The notes: a model not told the origin generated them from the sequence alone. A stretch of DNA of 64,000 nt from DATDAH01 sp963725155 (GCA_963725155.1 CAVRXU010000008.1:186001-250000); one strand, 5' to 3'. Counted from the first letter of the stretch, positions 24,645 to 35,391 are shown. Numbers and translations: made by a program.

Positions 24645-24824
24645 CTACTCGACTTCGACGGCCTGGCGGCCGCCGTACCAACCGCAGTTGCTGCAGACCA
24701 CGTGCGGGCGGCGCACGGCGTCACAGCGGGGGCAGGTGCTGCGCCCGGTCGTCTTGATGCGCCAGGCGGAAGCCATGCGGCTCCGGCCCTTCATCTTGGA
24801 GGTCTTCTTCTTGGGGACGGCCAT
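24645..24824 (-). CDS. rpmF: 50S ribosomal protein L32 (59 aa)
   Basis: It begins MAVPKKKTSKMKGRSRMA and carries the zinc ribbon CPRC...CSNC, so this is the zinc-binding form of L32. It is complete, with ATG start 24824 and TAG stop. It lies 69 bp before plsX. A 160-bp gap separates it from DUF177, and that gap holds a repeat and a likely own promoter. Confidence 0.97.
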   Translation of the reverse strand: MAVPKKKTSKMKGRSRMASAWRIKTTGRSTCPRCDAVRRPHVVCSNCGWYGGRQAVEVE

Positions 24825-24875
24825 CGTCAGGTCCTCGAGAGTTTCAGTGCCGACACGGTGGTGAAGCGACGGGTC

Positions 24876-24881
24876 AGGGTA
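24876..24881 (-). promoter_or_regulatory. Possible -10 hexamer for rpmF (TACCCT)
   Basis: TACCCT lies about 50 nt before the rpmF ATG; no convincing -35 is seen. Confidence 0.3.
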
Positions 24882-24907
24882 GCGGCGAGACCGTCACACT
24901 TGCGTTC

Positions 24908-24980
24908 CCTCGCTGCGCTCACGAACGCCGGCGCCGCCGATCCCGAAGGTCCTCGGAGCTGCTCCGCTCCGCTGCGCAGC
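24908..24980. repeat. Diverged single copy of the 113-bp repeat family
   Basis: Read on the minus strand it starts CTGCGCAGCGGAGCGGAG and ends TGAGCGCAGCGAGG, with AGCAGC, GGACC and TCGGCGG in the same order as the 11476-11701 unit. It sits in the gap between DUF177 and rpmF, which are normally adjacent, so it was probably inserted. Confidence 0.6.
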
Positions 24981-24984
24981 GTGC

Positions 24985-25479
24985 CTACTCCTCGAAGGTG
25001 AGCTCGTCGAGGGCGGCCCAGCGATCGTCGGCCCGGGGGGCGGACTCGTCGGCGGGACCGGTCGGGAACCGGTCCGGCGAGGGGCCGGCGCAGTCGGGAC
25101 GGCAGAGGGGGACCATCGGGAGGGCGCCGGCGACGACATCGCGGACCATCGGCTCGAGGTCGATCTCGTCGTGGCCGAGGGGGTAGGCGTCCTCGTCACC
25201 CTCGGGCCCGCCGAAGATCTCCTGGACGTGCTGGACGGTCGTGCCCCGCACCTCGTCGAGGCAGCGGCGGCACTCCCCGGTCCACGGCACCTCGACCCGG
25301 CCGGTCACCGAGATGCCGCCGCTGAAGGCCTCGATGAAGAACTCGAGGTCCACGTCGGCGTCGGGGTCCACCCGGGTGGACACCACGCCGAGATCCTCGA
25401 TGCGGATCTGGTCCCGGTACTCGCGGCGGGTGCCGAGGTTGCGCAGCAGGTCGGCCACGCCGACCCGCAGGCGGGCCAC
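24985..25479 (-). CDS. DUF177 / YceD family protein (164 aa)
   Basis: The conserved centre is VPWTGECRRCLDEV, with a C-x-x-C pair, and a later IDLEPMVRDVVAGALPMVPLC block with PDC. These are the marks of YceD, encoded just before rpmF in most bacteria and linked to 23S rRNA/ribosome accumulation in plants and bacteria. The acidic tail ends in LTFEE. Confidence 0.9.
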   Translation of the reverse strand: MARLRVGVADLLRNLGTRREYRDQIRIEDLGVVSTRVDPDADVDLEFFIEAFSGGISVTGRVEVPWTGECRRCLDEVRGTTVQHVQEIFGGPEGDEDAYPLGHDEIDLEPMVRDVVAGALPMVPLCRPDCAGPSPDRFPTGPADESAPRADDRWAALDELTFEE

Positions 25480-25484
25480 CGGGC

Positions 25485-26066
25485 TCAGCCTTCTTGGTCG
25501 AAGAACTCGGTGCGCTCGTCGCCGTGGGCACCGAACTGGGCCACGTCGGCGAGGTTGTCCTCGTCCGCAGTCGGGGCAGCAACGGCTTGGAGCTTCTCGC
25601 GGCCGGAGGCGACTTGGGCCTGCACCCGCTCGAGTGCGATCTCGAAGCTGCCCAGCTTCTGGTCGACGAAGTCCTCCGCCTCGTTGCGCATCTGGCGGGC
25701 CCGGGCCTCGGCCTTCTCGACGATCTGGCGGCCCCGCTGCTCGGCCGCCTTGACCACCTCGGTGCGCTGCACCATGCGCTCAGCCTGGCTGCGGGCCTCC
25801 TCCAGCAGGTCCTCGCCCTCGCGCTTGACCTTCTCCAGGAACTCCTCGCGCTCCTTGAGCAGCCAGCGGGACGCCCGCAGCTCCTCGGGGAGGCGAGAGC
25901 GGACCTCGACGAGCAGGTCGAGGATCTCGTCCTTGTTGATCATCGCCGAGGTCGAAAGCGGCATGGGCCGGGCCTGGTCGATGAGGTCCGTCACCCGGTC
26001 GAGCAGTTGCTCGACCTCAGGCATCTTGTACCCGCTGCCCTTGGGCGTCGGCTCGGTCGCGCTCAC
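25485..26066 (-). CDS. Long coiled-coil protein, DivIVA/ATP-synthase-b-like (193 aa)
   Basis: Residues of about 35-165 form an almost continuous charged helix (for example EREEFLEKVKREGEDLLEEA and a RARQMRNEAEDFVDQKLG segment), typical of a parallel coiled coil. The N-terminus is short and polar with no membrane helix. Homologues in this position next to coaD are often annotated as ATP synthase F0 subunit B-like or cell-division initiation proteins, but no diagnostic motif is present. Its ATG overlaps the coaD stop by 4 nt. Confidence 0.75.
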   Translation of the reverse strand: MSATEPTPKGSGYKMPEVEQLLDRVTDLIDQARPMPLSTSAMINKDEILDLLVEVRSRLPEELRASRWLLKEREEFLEKVKREGEDLLEEARSQAERMVQRTEVVKAAEQRGRQIVEKAEARARQMRNEAEDFVDQKLGSFEIALERVQAQVASGREKLQAVAAPTADEDNLADVAQFGAHGDERTEFFDQEG

Positions 26067-26539
26067 GTGAGTCGCTCCGCGAGGCGCTTGGCCACGGGGG
26101 GCGGGACCATGGAGTCCACATCGCCCCCGAAGCGGGCGATCTCGCGGATCAGCTTGGACGCCAGGAAGGAATGTGACGATGCCGACGGGATGAACAGCGT
26201 GTCCACTCCCGAGATGGCGTGATTCATCTGGGCCATCTGCAACTCACTCTCGAAGTCCGAGACCGCCCGCAGCCCCTTGACGATGAAGTCTGCACCGATG
26301 TCCCGAGCCAGGTCCACCACCAGGCTGGAGAACATGGTGAAGGTGACGTTGTCGAGGTGCGAGAGGCTCTCGCAGATCATCGCCTCCCGCTCCTCGAGGG
26401 AGAACAGCGGCTCGCCCTTCTGCGGGTTGCGCATGGCCGCGACCACGACCTCGTCGAAGAGATGGGCGGCCCGTTCGATGACCTCGAGATGACCGTTGTG
26501 GATGGGGTCGAACGACCCGGGACAGAGCACCTTCGTCAC
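26063..26539 (-). CDS. coaD: Phosphopantetheine adenylyltransferase (158 aa)
   Basis: It makes dephospho-CoA from ATP and 4'-phosphopantetheine, the penultimate step of CoA synthesis. The nucleotidyltransferase motif is VLCPGSFDPIHNGHLEVI, and the second motif is in SSSHSFLASKLIREIA. GTG start with TACCGT 7 nt upstream. It heads the minus-strand run toward smc; rsmD, often upstream of coaD, is not present. Confidence 0.97.
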   Translation of the reverse strand: MTKVLCPGSFDPIHNGHLEVIERAAHLFDEVVVAAMRNPQKGEPLFSLEEREAMICESLSHLDNVTFTMFSSLVVDLARDIGADFIVKGLRAVSDFESELQMAQMNHAISGVDTLFIPSASSHSFLASKLIREIARFGGDVDSMVPPPVAKRLAERLT

Positions 26540-26546
26540 GACGGGG

Positions 26547-26552
26547 ACGGTA
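26547..26552 (-). promoter_or_regulatory. -10 hexamer of coaD (TACCGT)
   Basis: Seven nt before the coaD GTG; predicts a leaderless operon mRNA. Confidence 0.5.
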
Positions 26553-26582
26553 CCGGGTCCCCCGCCCGCCGACCCACCGGCG

Positions 26583-26588
26583 TAGCGT
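26583..26588 (+). promoter_or_regulatory. -10 hexamer of the small zinc protein gene (TAGCGT)
   Basis: Seven nt before the GTG at 26596, divergent from the coaD promoter. Confidence 0.45.
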
Positions 26589-26595
26589 CGGGTAG

Positions 26596-26787
26596 GTGAC
26601 CGACCCCTTCCCCCTGGTGCCCGAGACGATCGTGTGCGTCGACTGCGGGGGCGTCTGCCATCTCCTCTCCCACCCGCCGCCCGACGAGCCCTTCGGCCCC
26701 GGCGACGTCGTGGCCTACCGCTGCGCGGACTGCATGGACCGCTGGGACATCGTCATCCCCGACGAGGACGACGCCCGGGGCGACTGA
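26596..26787 (+). CDS. Small C4 zinc-finger-like protein (63 aa)
   Basis: Two C-x-x-C pairs, CVDC near residue 14 and CADC near residue 44, are spaced like a zinc ribbon; an extra Cys-His follows the first pair. The C-terminus is acidic. The leaderless GTG start has TAGCGT 7 nt upstream. Family unknown; a nucleic-acid or protein-binding ribbon is likely. Confidence 0.7.
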   Translation: MTDPFPLVPETIVCVDCGGVCHLLSHPPPDEPFGPGDVVAYRCADCMDRWDIVIPDEDDARGD

Positions 26788-26906
26788 GCCGCCGGTTCGC
26801 GGCCCAGACGGCGCGATCCACATCGATTTTTCATCATTTTCCGTTGATTTCCTGTTCGGCCACGGCAAGGCTGTCCGGTGGAGGGGGCTTCACGGAGGAG
26901 CTCCAG

Positions 26907-27332
26907 ATGATCCGACGCCTCGTGGTCGCCATGGCCGTCGTCGCCGCCATCGCCCCCCGCCCGGCCGATGCCGCCGATTCGCGTTCCCGGTTCACGGCCT
27001 GCGCCGCGGTGTCGGCGACGGCACCGCGCTGCTACCGCGGCGTCACCTACGCGGTGGGCCGGACGGTCTTCCTCCGCGGCCGGGTCTTGCCGGCCCAGCC
27101 CGGCTTCGGCGACGTGGTGCGACGAGCGCCTCACGGCCGCCGGTTCGTGCCGGTCGGCACGATGGGCATCGGGACCGATGGCCGGATCCGGTGGTCGTGG
27201 ACCCCCCGACGGCGCGACATCGACCGGGCCGAGCCGTACCTCTTCGCCTTCCGCGTCCACGGGGTGGGGCGGAGCCCGGCGGTCGAGGTGTGGGTCGTCC
27301 CCGAGGACTACGAGGCCGGCCAGCGCTGCTGA
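26907..27332 (+). CDS. Small secreted protein (141 aa)
   Basis: A signal peptide with positive start (MIRRL), hydrophobic core and an ADA-like cleavage site near residue 23 precedes a basic, beta-rich domain with three Cys, one of them the last residue. A good GGAGGAG ribosome binding site stands 7 nt before the ATG. The upstream 60 bp are unusually A+T-rich for this window. Its 3' end overlaps the convergent FG-GAP gene by 25 bp. No family recognised. Confidence 0.7.
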   Translation: MIRRLVVAMAVVAAIAPRPADAADSRSRFTACAAVSATAPRCYRGVTYAVGRTVFLRGRVLPAQPGFGDVVRRAPHGRRFVPVGTMGIGTDGRIRWSWTPRRRDIDRAEPYLFAFRVHGVGRSPAVEVWVVPEDYEAGQRC

Positions 27333-29020
27333 ACGAGCCAGGCCGGCCCGTTCGAGCGCAGGATCCGGTCCGCCGCACTGCCCGGGCCGTAGAGGAAGAC
27401 GTCGTCGGTGCCGTCGCCGTTCCAGTCACCCATCACCGGCACGAACCGACCCGTGATGCCGAGGTCGCCGGACTCCCTCGTGAAGTACGGCGCCGTCGGG
27501 GCCCGGCCCCGCCAGAGGACGTCGACGGCCGCGCCCGGTTGGTAGAAGATGATGTCGGCCTTGAAGTCACCCGACACGTCCCCGAGGATCGGCTGGAAGG
27601 CGGCCGGCTGGGTCCGGTAGGTGCGGCGGGTGAACGACGTGCCGTCGGGTCGCGTGAACCAGGCCTCCACCTCCCCGTAGCTCCGGAGCGGCCGGTAGAG
27701 GACGAGATCGGCCTGCCAGTCCCCGTCGAAGTCGCCCGCCCGGACCGTGAAGCCCCGCGGGAGGCTGACGCTCGAGTCCGTGTGGCCCGCCTGGGTGAAC
27801 CGGCGCATGGTGCTCGTCCCGCCGGGCGACACGAAGAGGATGTCGTCGCGGCGGTTGGCGTCGAAGTCCCCGACGATTGGATAGGTCTGGCTGCCGCCCA
27901 GGCTCGCCTGCGCGGCCACCACCTGATGCGAGCCGTCGTCGGCGAACTCCCAGATGCGGTCGGGCCGGGTCCCCCAGCCGTAGAAGAAGAGGTCGTCGAT
28001 GTCGTCGCCGTTGAAGTCGCCCGCCACGACCCGGTGCGTGCCCGCCGACGGGAGCGCTCCGCGGGCGAACCCGTTGCCGGAACCGTTCGACGTCCACAGC
28101 TCACCACCGCCGGGGGCGGCGAAGTAGACGTCATCGTCGCCGTCCCCGTCGAAGTCACCGGCGATCGGGAAGCCGGAGCCCTGGGCGCTGATCGTCAGCG
28201 GGGTGAAACGGGGCGGCACCGGCGACGGCCGGCCCGACCAGACGAACACGTCGGTGCGCCGGCACGCCCGGACCGGGACCTCGAAGAACGTGTACCGGGC
28301 GCCCGGGACGAAGATCTCCACGCCATACCGCCGGTCCGGCGCCAGCCCGTCGAACTCCGGGGCGGCGTCACCGGTCGGGATCACCCGCTGGTCGCGGAAG
28401 CCCTGGATCCCGAACGGCGGGAAGTCGGCGCCCGTGGCCACGAACTTGCTGAGGTTCCCGACCGGCTGGCCGTTGACGTAGCGCCGGACCCGGATCGAGC
28501 CGGTCGTGCCCCCTGGGACGTTGGTGCAGTTGAGCGGGAAGACGATGTCGATGCCGCTGAGGCCATGGCCCGACGGGAGGCGGAGGTTGCGCTTGACCGC
28601 CCCGCCGTAGTGGGTGAAGTTGCCCGCTCCCGACCCGGCCTCCCGCGGGTACACCTCGAGGGTCAGGTGATGGGCGTTCGGCGGGAACCCGTCGATGCGC
28701 CACTGGTCCTCGCCGCCTGACACCAGCCCTTCCAACGGCGCGCCGGGGTTCATGCTGACGGTCGCGGCGTAGGCCGCTCGGTTCGTGGTCACCGTCCCGC
28801 CCATGGTGATCGGGCGGTCCTGGCTGTCCCGCAGGACGAGGCTGATCTGGGCGTTGACGAAGCGCCCGTCGATGCCGCGAATGGTCCCCGAGATCGACCG
28901 CCCGACCTCAGTCGGCGCGGCCTGGGTCGCGGGCGCCTCCTGGGCTGAGGCGCCCGTGCCCGCAAAGGCAGCCACGGCCAGTGCCGCCGCCAGACCGATG
29001 ACCGAACGACTTCTCCTCAT
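27308..29020 (-). CDS. Secreted FG-GAP/VCBS repeat protein (570 aa)
   Basis: An Ala-rich signal peptide ending near ASAQ is followed by a carboxypeptidase-regulatory-like beta domain (ISGTIRGIDGRFVNAQISLV) and a second beta region. The C-terminal 280 residues hold at least six FG-GAP/VCBS blades, with calcium loops such as GDFDGDGDDDVYF, GDFNGDDIDDLFF, GDFDGDWQADLVL and GDWNGDGTDDVFL, consistent with an integrin-like propeller on the cell surface. ATG 29020 is preferred to a TTG at 29029. Likely adhesion or carbohydrate binding, an inference. Confidence 0.85.
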   Translation of the reverse strand: MRRSRSVIGLAAALAVAAFAGTGASAQEAPATQAAPTEVGRSISGTIRGIDGRFVNAQISLVLRDSQDRPITMGGTVTTNRAAYAATVSMNPGAPLEGLVSGGEDQWRIDGFPPNAHHLTLEVYPREAGSGAGNFTHYGGAVKRNLRLPSGHGLSGIDIVFPLNCTNVPGGTTGSIRVRRYVNGQPVGNLSKFVATGADFPPFGIQGFRDQRVIPTGDAAPEFDGLAPDRRYGVEIFVPGARYTFFEVPVRACRRTDVFVWSGRPSPVPPRFTPLTISAQGSGFPIAGDFDGDGDDDVYFAAPGGGELWTSNGSGNGFARGALPSAGTHRVVAGDFNGDDIDDLFFYGWGTRPDRIWEFADDGSHQVVAAQASLGGSQTYPIVGDFDANRRDDILFVSPGGTSTMRRFTQAGHTDSSVSLPRGFTVRAGDFDGDWQADLVLYRPLRSYGEVEAWFTRPDGTSFTRRTYRTQPAAFQPILGDVSGDFKADIIFYQPGAAVDVLWRGRAPTAPYFTRESGDLGITGRFVPVMGDWNGDGTDDVFLYGPGSAADRILRSNGPAWLVQQRWPAS

Positions 29021-29044
29021 CGCTGCCAAGTACGGCAGGCCAGG

Positions 29045-31189
<2,145 letters not shown>

Positions 31190-32844
31190 CTACTCGATGC
31201 CGAAGTAGTAGGGGTAGAGCGGCTGGCCGCCGTGGTGGACCTCGGTCTCCACGTCGGGGCGGTTGTCCTCCAGCCACTCCCGGATGTGGCGGGTGTCGCC
31301 GACGGTGGCGCCCTCGCCCTCGATGATCGTGACGATCTCGTGCTCGTCGGTCACCAACACGTCGAGCAGGCCGACGGCGACGGCGGCCACCGAATCGGCC
31401 ACGGCCTGGATGCCGTCACCGCTGATGCCCAGGTAGTCGCCCTCGTGGATCGGCCCGGCGTCGCTGGAGGACTCGCGCACCGCCCTGGTCACCTCGCCGG
31501 CGACCACCGAGGCCGCAGCCTCGCCCATGGCGTCGGCGTTGTCGTCGGCGGAGGATTCGGGGTCGTAGGCCAGCAGGGCGGCGAACCCCTCGGCCGCGCC
31601 CTTGGTCGGCACGACCCGCACGGTCTTCTTGGTCTCGGCGTCCACCTGGCGGGCCACGGCGATGATGTTCTTGTTGTTCGGGAGGATGACGACCTCATCG
31701 GCGGGGACGGCCTCGACCACCTCGAGCAGCTGCGCCGTCGACGGGTTCATGGTCTGGCCGCCGAGCACCACGCCTTGGACCCCGAGGCTGTGGAAGATGC
31801 GGCGGATGCCGTCGCCCGTGCACACGGCGACCACCGCGGTGGGCACCGGCGTCGAGGCAACGACTCCGACCAGCTCCGGCGCGGCGTCGCGCACCCAACG
31901 CTCCTCCTCGACCTGCTCGAGCAGGTCGGTGACCCGGATGTTGCGGGGGCGCCCGCAGTCGAGGGCGGCCTCGACGGCGGCACCGATGTCGTCGGTGTGG
32001 ATGTGGCAGTTCCAGAGGCCGTCGCCCCCGACGACCACGATCGAGTCGCCGATGCCGGCCCACACGTTCTTGAAGGCCGGGATGGTGGCGTCGGTCGCCT
32101 CCAGCAGGTACATCACCTCGTAGCGCAGGTCTGCGATCCCGCCTTCGTCACCCTCGCCGTGGCCGGCGTGGGCCATCGTCCTGGCCAGGTCCTCGTCGGG
32201 CACCTCGATCGCGTCGGGCTCCGGGAGCGGGCGCCCGTCGAGCACGTGGAGGAGGGCGTCGAGCAGGAGCAGGAAGCCGGCCCCGCCGGCGTCGACGACC
32301 CCGGCCTCCTTGAGGACGGGCAGCATGTCGGGCGTGCGGGCCAGAGCGTCGGCCCCCTGGGCCTTGGAACGGTCCAGGACGTCGACCAGGGACGCGCCCC
32401 CGCCGCCGCCTCGGCTCCCGCCTCCGATGCCTCGCGGACCACGGTCAGGATCGTCCCCTCGACCGGTGCGCCCACGGCGCCGTACGCCGCCGTCGAGGCC
32501 TCGGTCAGCGCCCGGGCCCAGGTCGCCCCGTCGACCTCGTCGTCGTCGGCCATCACGGAGGTCAGGCCCCGCAGGACCTGGCACAGGATCACGCCGCTGT
32601 TGCCCCGGGCCCCCATCAGCGAGGCGTGGCCGATGGCCTTGCAGGTCGCGGCCATGTCGCCGGCCGTCCCGTCCAACTCGGTGACCACGGACTCCACGGT
32701 CAGGGCCATGTTGGTGCCGGTGTCCCCGTCGGGCACGGGGTAGACGTTGAGCCGGTTGATCGGCTCCTGGTGGGAACGGAGCAGGTCCCGGAAGGTGACG
32801 ACCGCCGCCCGCAGGTCGTCGGCGACGAGGTGCTCGCGGGGCAT
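31190..32844 (-). pseudogene. fakA: FakA-like fatty acid kinase with one-base frameshift (about 551 codons)
   Basis: DAK-family protein that with a FakB partner phosphorylates fatty acids. The DhaL domain (NRLNVYPVPDGDTGTNMA, then GARGNSGVILCQ) is in one frame from ATG 32844 to about 32400; the rest, from ASLVDVLDRSKAQG through PNNKNII to YYFGIE, is in another frame ending at 31190. The break is in a run of five C (plus strand 32397-32401); six would restore a Gly-Gly-Ala-Ser-Leu-Val-Asp reading. Both halves are otherwise well conserved, so a sequencing error, a recent mutation or slippage are all possible. It lies between rpmB and recG, the usual place. Confidence 0.85.
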
Positions 32845-32852
32845 GGCGGCCG

Positions 32853-32858
32853 ATGGTA
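32853..32858 (-). promoter_or_regulatory. -10 hexamer of fakA-recG (TACCAT)
   Basis: Eight nt before the fakA ATG; divergent from rpmB. Confidence 0.4.
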
Positions 32859-32948
32859 GCCAGCGGGCTGGCGCCGACCCGGGGGGCCGTCGGCGCTCGG
32901 CGCGCCGACGATGGCGGTCCGGACTGCCGCGCCGCGACAGGCGGCTGG

Positions 32949-32954
32949 TACCGT
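32949..32954 (+). promoter_or_regulatory. Possible -10 of rpmB (TGGTACCGT context)
   Basis: TACCGT preceded by TGG, 40 nt before the rpmB ATG; -35 not clear. Confidence 0.35.
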
Positions 32955-32994
32955 TCTCCCACCCCAGTTGCCTGCTAGTGAGGTTCCCCCGGTC

Positions 32995-33189
32995 ATGCCT
33001 GCGGTCTGTGAGATCTGTGGCAAGCATCCTTCGTTCGGCATGAAGCTGAGCCACTCCCACCGTCGCACGCGTCGCCGGTGGAACCCGAACATCCAGAGCG
33101 TCCGCGCCGTCGTCGACGGACGCACCCGGCGGGTCCGAGCGTGCACCTCGTGCATCCGGGCCGGCAAGGTCGTCAAAGCCGCTCGCTGA
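32995..33189 (+). CDS. rpmB: 50S ribosomal protein L28 (64 aa)
   Basis: It starts MPAVCEICGKHPSFGMKLSH and continues with HRRTRRRWNPNIQ, the L28 signature. Four Cys in two pairs (CEIC and CTSC) mark the zinc-binding paralogue type. Complete, ATG start. Divergent from fakA. Confidence 0.96.
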   Translation: MPAVCEICGKHPSFGMKLSHSHRRTRRRWNPNIQSVRAVVDGRTRRVRACTSCIRAGKVVKAAR

Positions 33190-33206
33190 CCGGCGGGGGC
33201 GACGAC

Positions 33207-33440
33207 GTGCAGGGAGTCATCAAGTCCTACGACCCCGGGACCAAGGTCGGCGTGGTGATCAGCGACGCCGACCTGGCCGAGTTCGACCTGAGCGAAGAGG
33301 CCCTCACGGGATCCATCTTCCGCACCCTGCGGCAGGGCCAACGCGTGGTCTTCGACCTCGACGGCTCGGGTAGGGCGTCCAGTGTGCGCATGGGCTCCGA
33401 GGTGGACCTCGGCACCCCCGACTACCTCGAGGAGCCGTGA
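33207..33440 (+). CDS. Cold-shock-like / S1-type nucleic-acid-binding protein (77 aa)
   Basis: A compact beta-rich domain starting VQGVIKSYDPGTKVGVVIS with a later FRTLRQGQRVVFDL strand, resembling the first and last strands of a cold-shock OB fold, though the RNP motifs are not canonical. The GTG follows rpmB by 17 bp with a GGCGGGGG site, and its stop overlaps the pckG start (GTGA). RNA binding is plausible. Confidence 0.65.
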   Translation: MQGVIKSYDPGTKVGVVISDADLAEFDLSEEALTGSIFRTLRQGQRVVFDLDGSGRASSVRMGSEVDLGTPDYLEEP

Positions 33441-35260
33441 GCGTGTCCCCCACGACCAACCCGCCGACGTCCAACCGCCGACTCCTGGAATGGGTCGACG
33501 ACTGGGCTGAGATCTTCCAGCCCGACGCCGTCGAGTGGTGTGACGGTTCCGAGGAGGAGTACGCCCGCATGTGCGAGCTCCTCGTCGAGGGCGGCACCTT
33601 CGAGGCCCTGGACCCGGAGCTGCGGCCCAACAGCTTCCTGGCCCGCTCCGACCCCGCCGACGTGGCCCGGGTCGAGGACCGCACCTTCATCTGCTCCGAG
33701 CGCGAGATCGACGCCGGCCCCACCAACAACTGGCGGGCGCCGGCCGAGATGAAGGCCGAGATCCTCGCGTTCTTCACCGGCGCCATGCGGGGCCGCACGA
33801 TGTACGTCGTCCCCTTCTCCATGGGCCCGCTCGGTTCGCGCATCGCCCACATCGGCGTGCAGCTCACCGACTCGCCCTATGTCGTGGCCAACATGCGCAC
33901 GATGACCCGCATGGGGACCCCGGTCCTCAAGGTCCTCGGCGCCGGCGCGTTCGTGAAGTGCCTGCACTCGGTCGGCTACCCGCTGGTCGACCGCGACGAC
34001 GTGGCCTGGCCCTGCGACGGGGACAACAAGTACATCTCCCACTTCCCCGAGACCCGCGAGATCTGGTCCTACGGCTCCGGCTACGGCGGCAACGCCCTCC
34101 TGGGCAAGAAGTGCTTCGCCCTGCGCATCGCGTCGGCCATGGCCCACGACGAGGGCTGGCTGGCCGAGCACATGCTGATCCTGGGCGTGACCCCGCCCGA
34201 GGGCGAGACCAAGTACATCGCCGCCGCCTTCCCGTCGGCCTGCGGCAAGACCAACATGGCCATGATGATCCCGACCCTTCCCGGGTGGAAGGTCGAGTGC
34301 GTCGGCGACGACATCGCCTGGATGAAGTTCGGCGACGACGGCCGGCTCTACGCCGTCAACCCTGAGGCCGGCTTCTTCGGCGTGGCCCCGGGGACATCGG
34401 ACGAGACCAACCCCAACGCCATGAAGACGCTGGGCGAGAACATCATCTTCACCAACGTGGCCAAGACCGACGACGGTGACGTCTGGTGGGAGGGCATGGG
34501 CCCCGCCCCCGACCACGTCGTCGACTGGAAGGGCGAGGACTGGACGCCTGAGTCCGACGGCCCGGCGGCTCACCCCAACGCCCGCTTCACCGCCCCGGCG
34601 TCGCAGTGCCCGGCCATCTCCCCGAGCTGGGACAACCCCGCCGGCGTGCCCATCTCGGCCATCCTCTTCGGCGGCCGCCGGGCCAGCGCCGTGCCCCTGG
34701 TCACCGAGGCCAACGACTGGGAGCACGGGGTCTTCCTCGGCTCGATCATGTCCTCGGAGAAGACCGCCGCCGCCGGCGGGACGCTGGGCGAGGTCCGCTT
34801 CGACCCCTTCGCCATGCTCCCGTTCTGCGGCTACAACGTGGGCGAGTACTTCAGCCACTGGCTGAGCATCGGCGAGCACGCCACCCACGCCCCGAAGCTG
34901 CCCCGCCTCTACTGGGTCAACTGGTTCCGGAAGGACGAGGCCGGCAAGTTCATGTGGCCGGGCTACGGCGACAACAGCCGGGTCGTCAAGTGGATCATCG
35001 ACCGCCTCGACGGCAAGGTCGACGCCGTGGACACGCCCATCGGGCGGGTCCCCCTCGCCGAGGACCTCGACGTCAGCGGCCTGGGGCTCGACCCGGCCAC
35101 CGTCGAGCGCCTCGTCAGCGTCGACATCGACGCCTGGCGCCGTGAGGTCGACCTGATCGAGGACCACTACGCCTTTGTCGGCGAGCGCCTGCCCGCCGAG
35201 CTCCGGGACGAGCTCCGCGACCTCGAGAAGCACCTCGACCGGCCCCCTTCTCAGGGTTGA
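33437..35260 (+). CDS. pckG: Phosphoenolpyruvate carboxykinase, GTP-dependent (607 aa)
   Basis: It interconverts oxaloacetate + GTP and PEP + CO2, a gateway to gluconeogenesis. The P-loop with the reactive Cys is FPSACGKTNMAMM, the Mn/oxaloacetate region has PLGSRIAHIGVQLTDSPYV, and the base-binding part has WVNWFRKDEAGKFMWPG. Length is standard. GTG start overlapping the small upstream gene; a second GTG two codons later is possible. Confidence 0.97.
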   Translation: MSVSPTTNPPTSNRRLLEWVDDWAEIFQPDAVEWCDGSEEEYARMCELLVEGGTFEALDPELRPNSFLARSDPADVARVEDRTFICSEREIDAGPTNNWRAPAEMKAEILAFFTGAMRGRTMYVVPFSMGPLGSRIAHIGVQLTDSPYVVANMRTMTRMGTPVLKVLGAGAFVKCLHSVGYPLVDRDDVAWPCDGDNKYISHFPETREIWSYGSGYGGNALLGKKCFALRIASAMAHDEGWLAEHMLILGVTPPEGETKYIAAAFPSACGKTNMAMMIPTLPGWKVECVGDDIAWMKFGDDGRLYAVNPEAGFFGVAPGTSDETNPNAMKTLGENIIFTNVAKTDDGDVWWEGMGPAPDHVVDWKGEDWTPESDGPAAHPNARFTAPASQCPAISPSWDNPAGVPISAILFGGRRASAVPLVTEANDWEHGVFLGSIMSSEKTAAAGGTLGEVRFDPFAMLPFCGYNVGEYFSHWLSIGEHATHAPKLPRLYWVNWFRKDEAGKFMWPGYGDNSRVVKWIIDRLDGKVDAVDTPIGRVPLAEDLDVSGLGLDPATVERLVSVDIDAWRREVDLIEDHYAFVGERLPAELRDELRDLEKHLDRPPSQG

Positions 35261-35362
35261 AATCAGCGAATCGCTCCGGGTGACTGCCGCATCCGCGGTC
35301 GTCCCGATGGACATCCCCCGCAGGATCCTCTCTCCGCGCCAATAGACAGAAGAAAAGTTATG

Positions 35363-35391
35363 TTGATAACACTCAAGTTTCCTGTTATCCT
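35363..35391 (+). promoter_or_regulatory. hsp20 promoter with HAIR-like half site
   Basis: TTGATA (35363-35368) and TATCCT (35386-35391) are separated by 17 bp, a textbook housekeeping promoter in an A+T-rich island. ACTCAAG (35371-35377), one half of the HspR-associated inverted repeat CTTGAGT-N7-ACTCAAG, lies in the spacer; the other half is degenerate. Confidence 0.6.

Noticed and set aside
27191..28720. Plus-strand open frame of about 509 codons opposite the FG-GAP gene
   Set aside because: The repetitive Asp/Arg/Val pattern is the antisense of the calcium loops of the FG-GAP blades.
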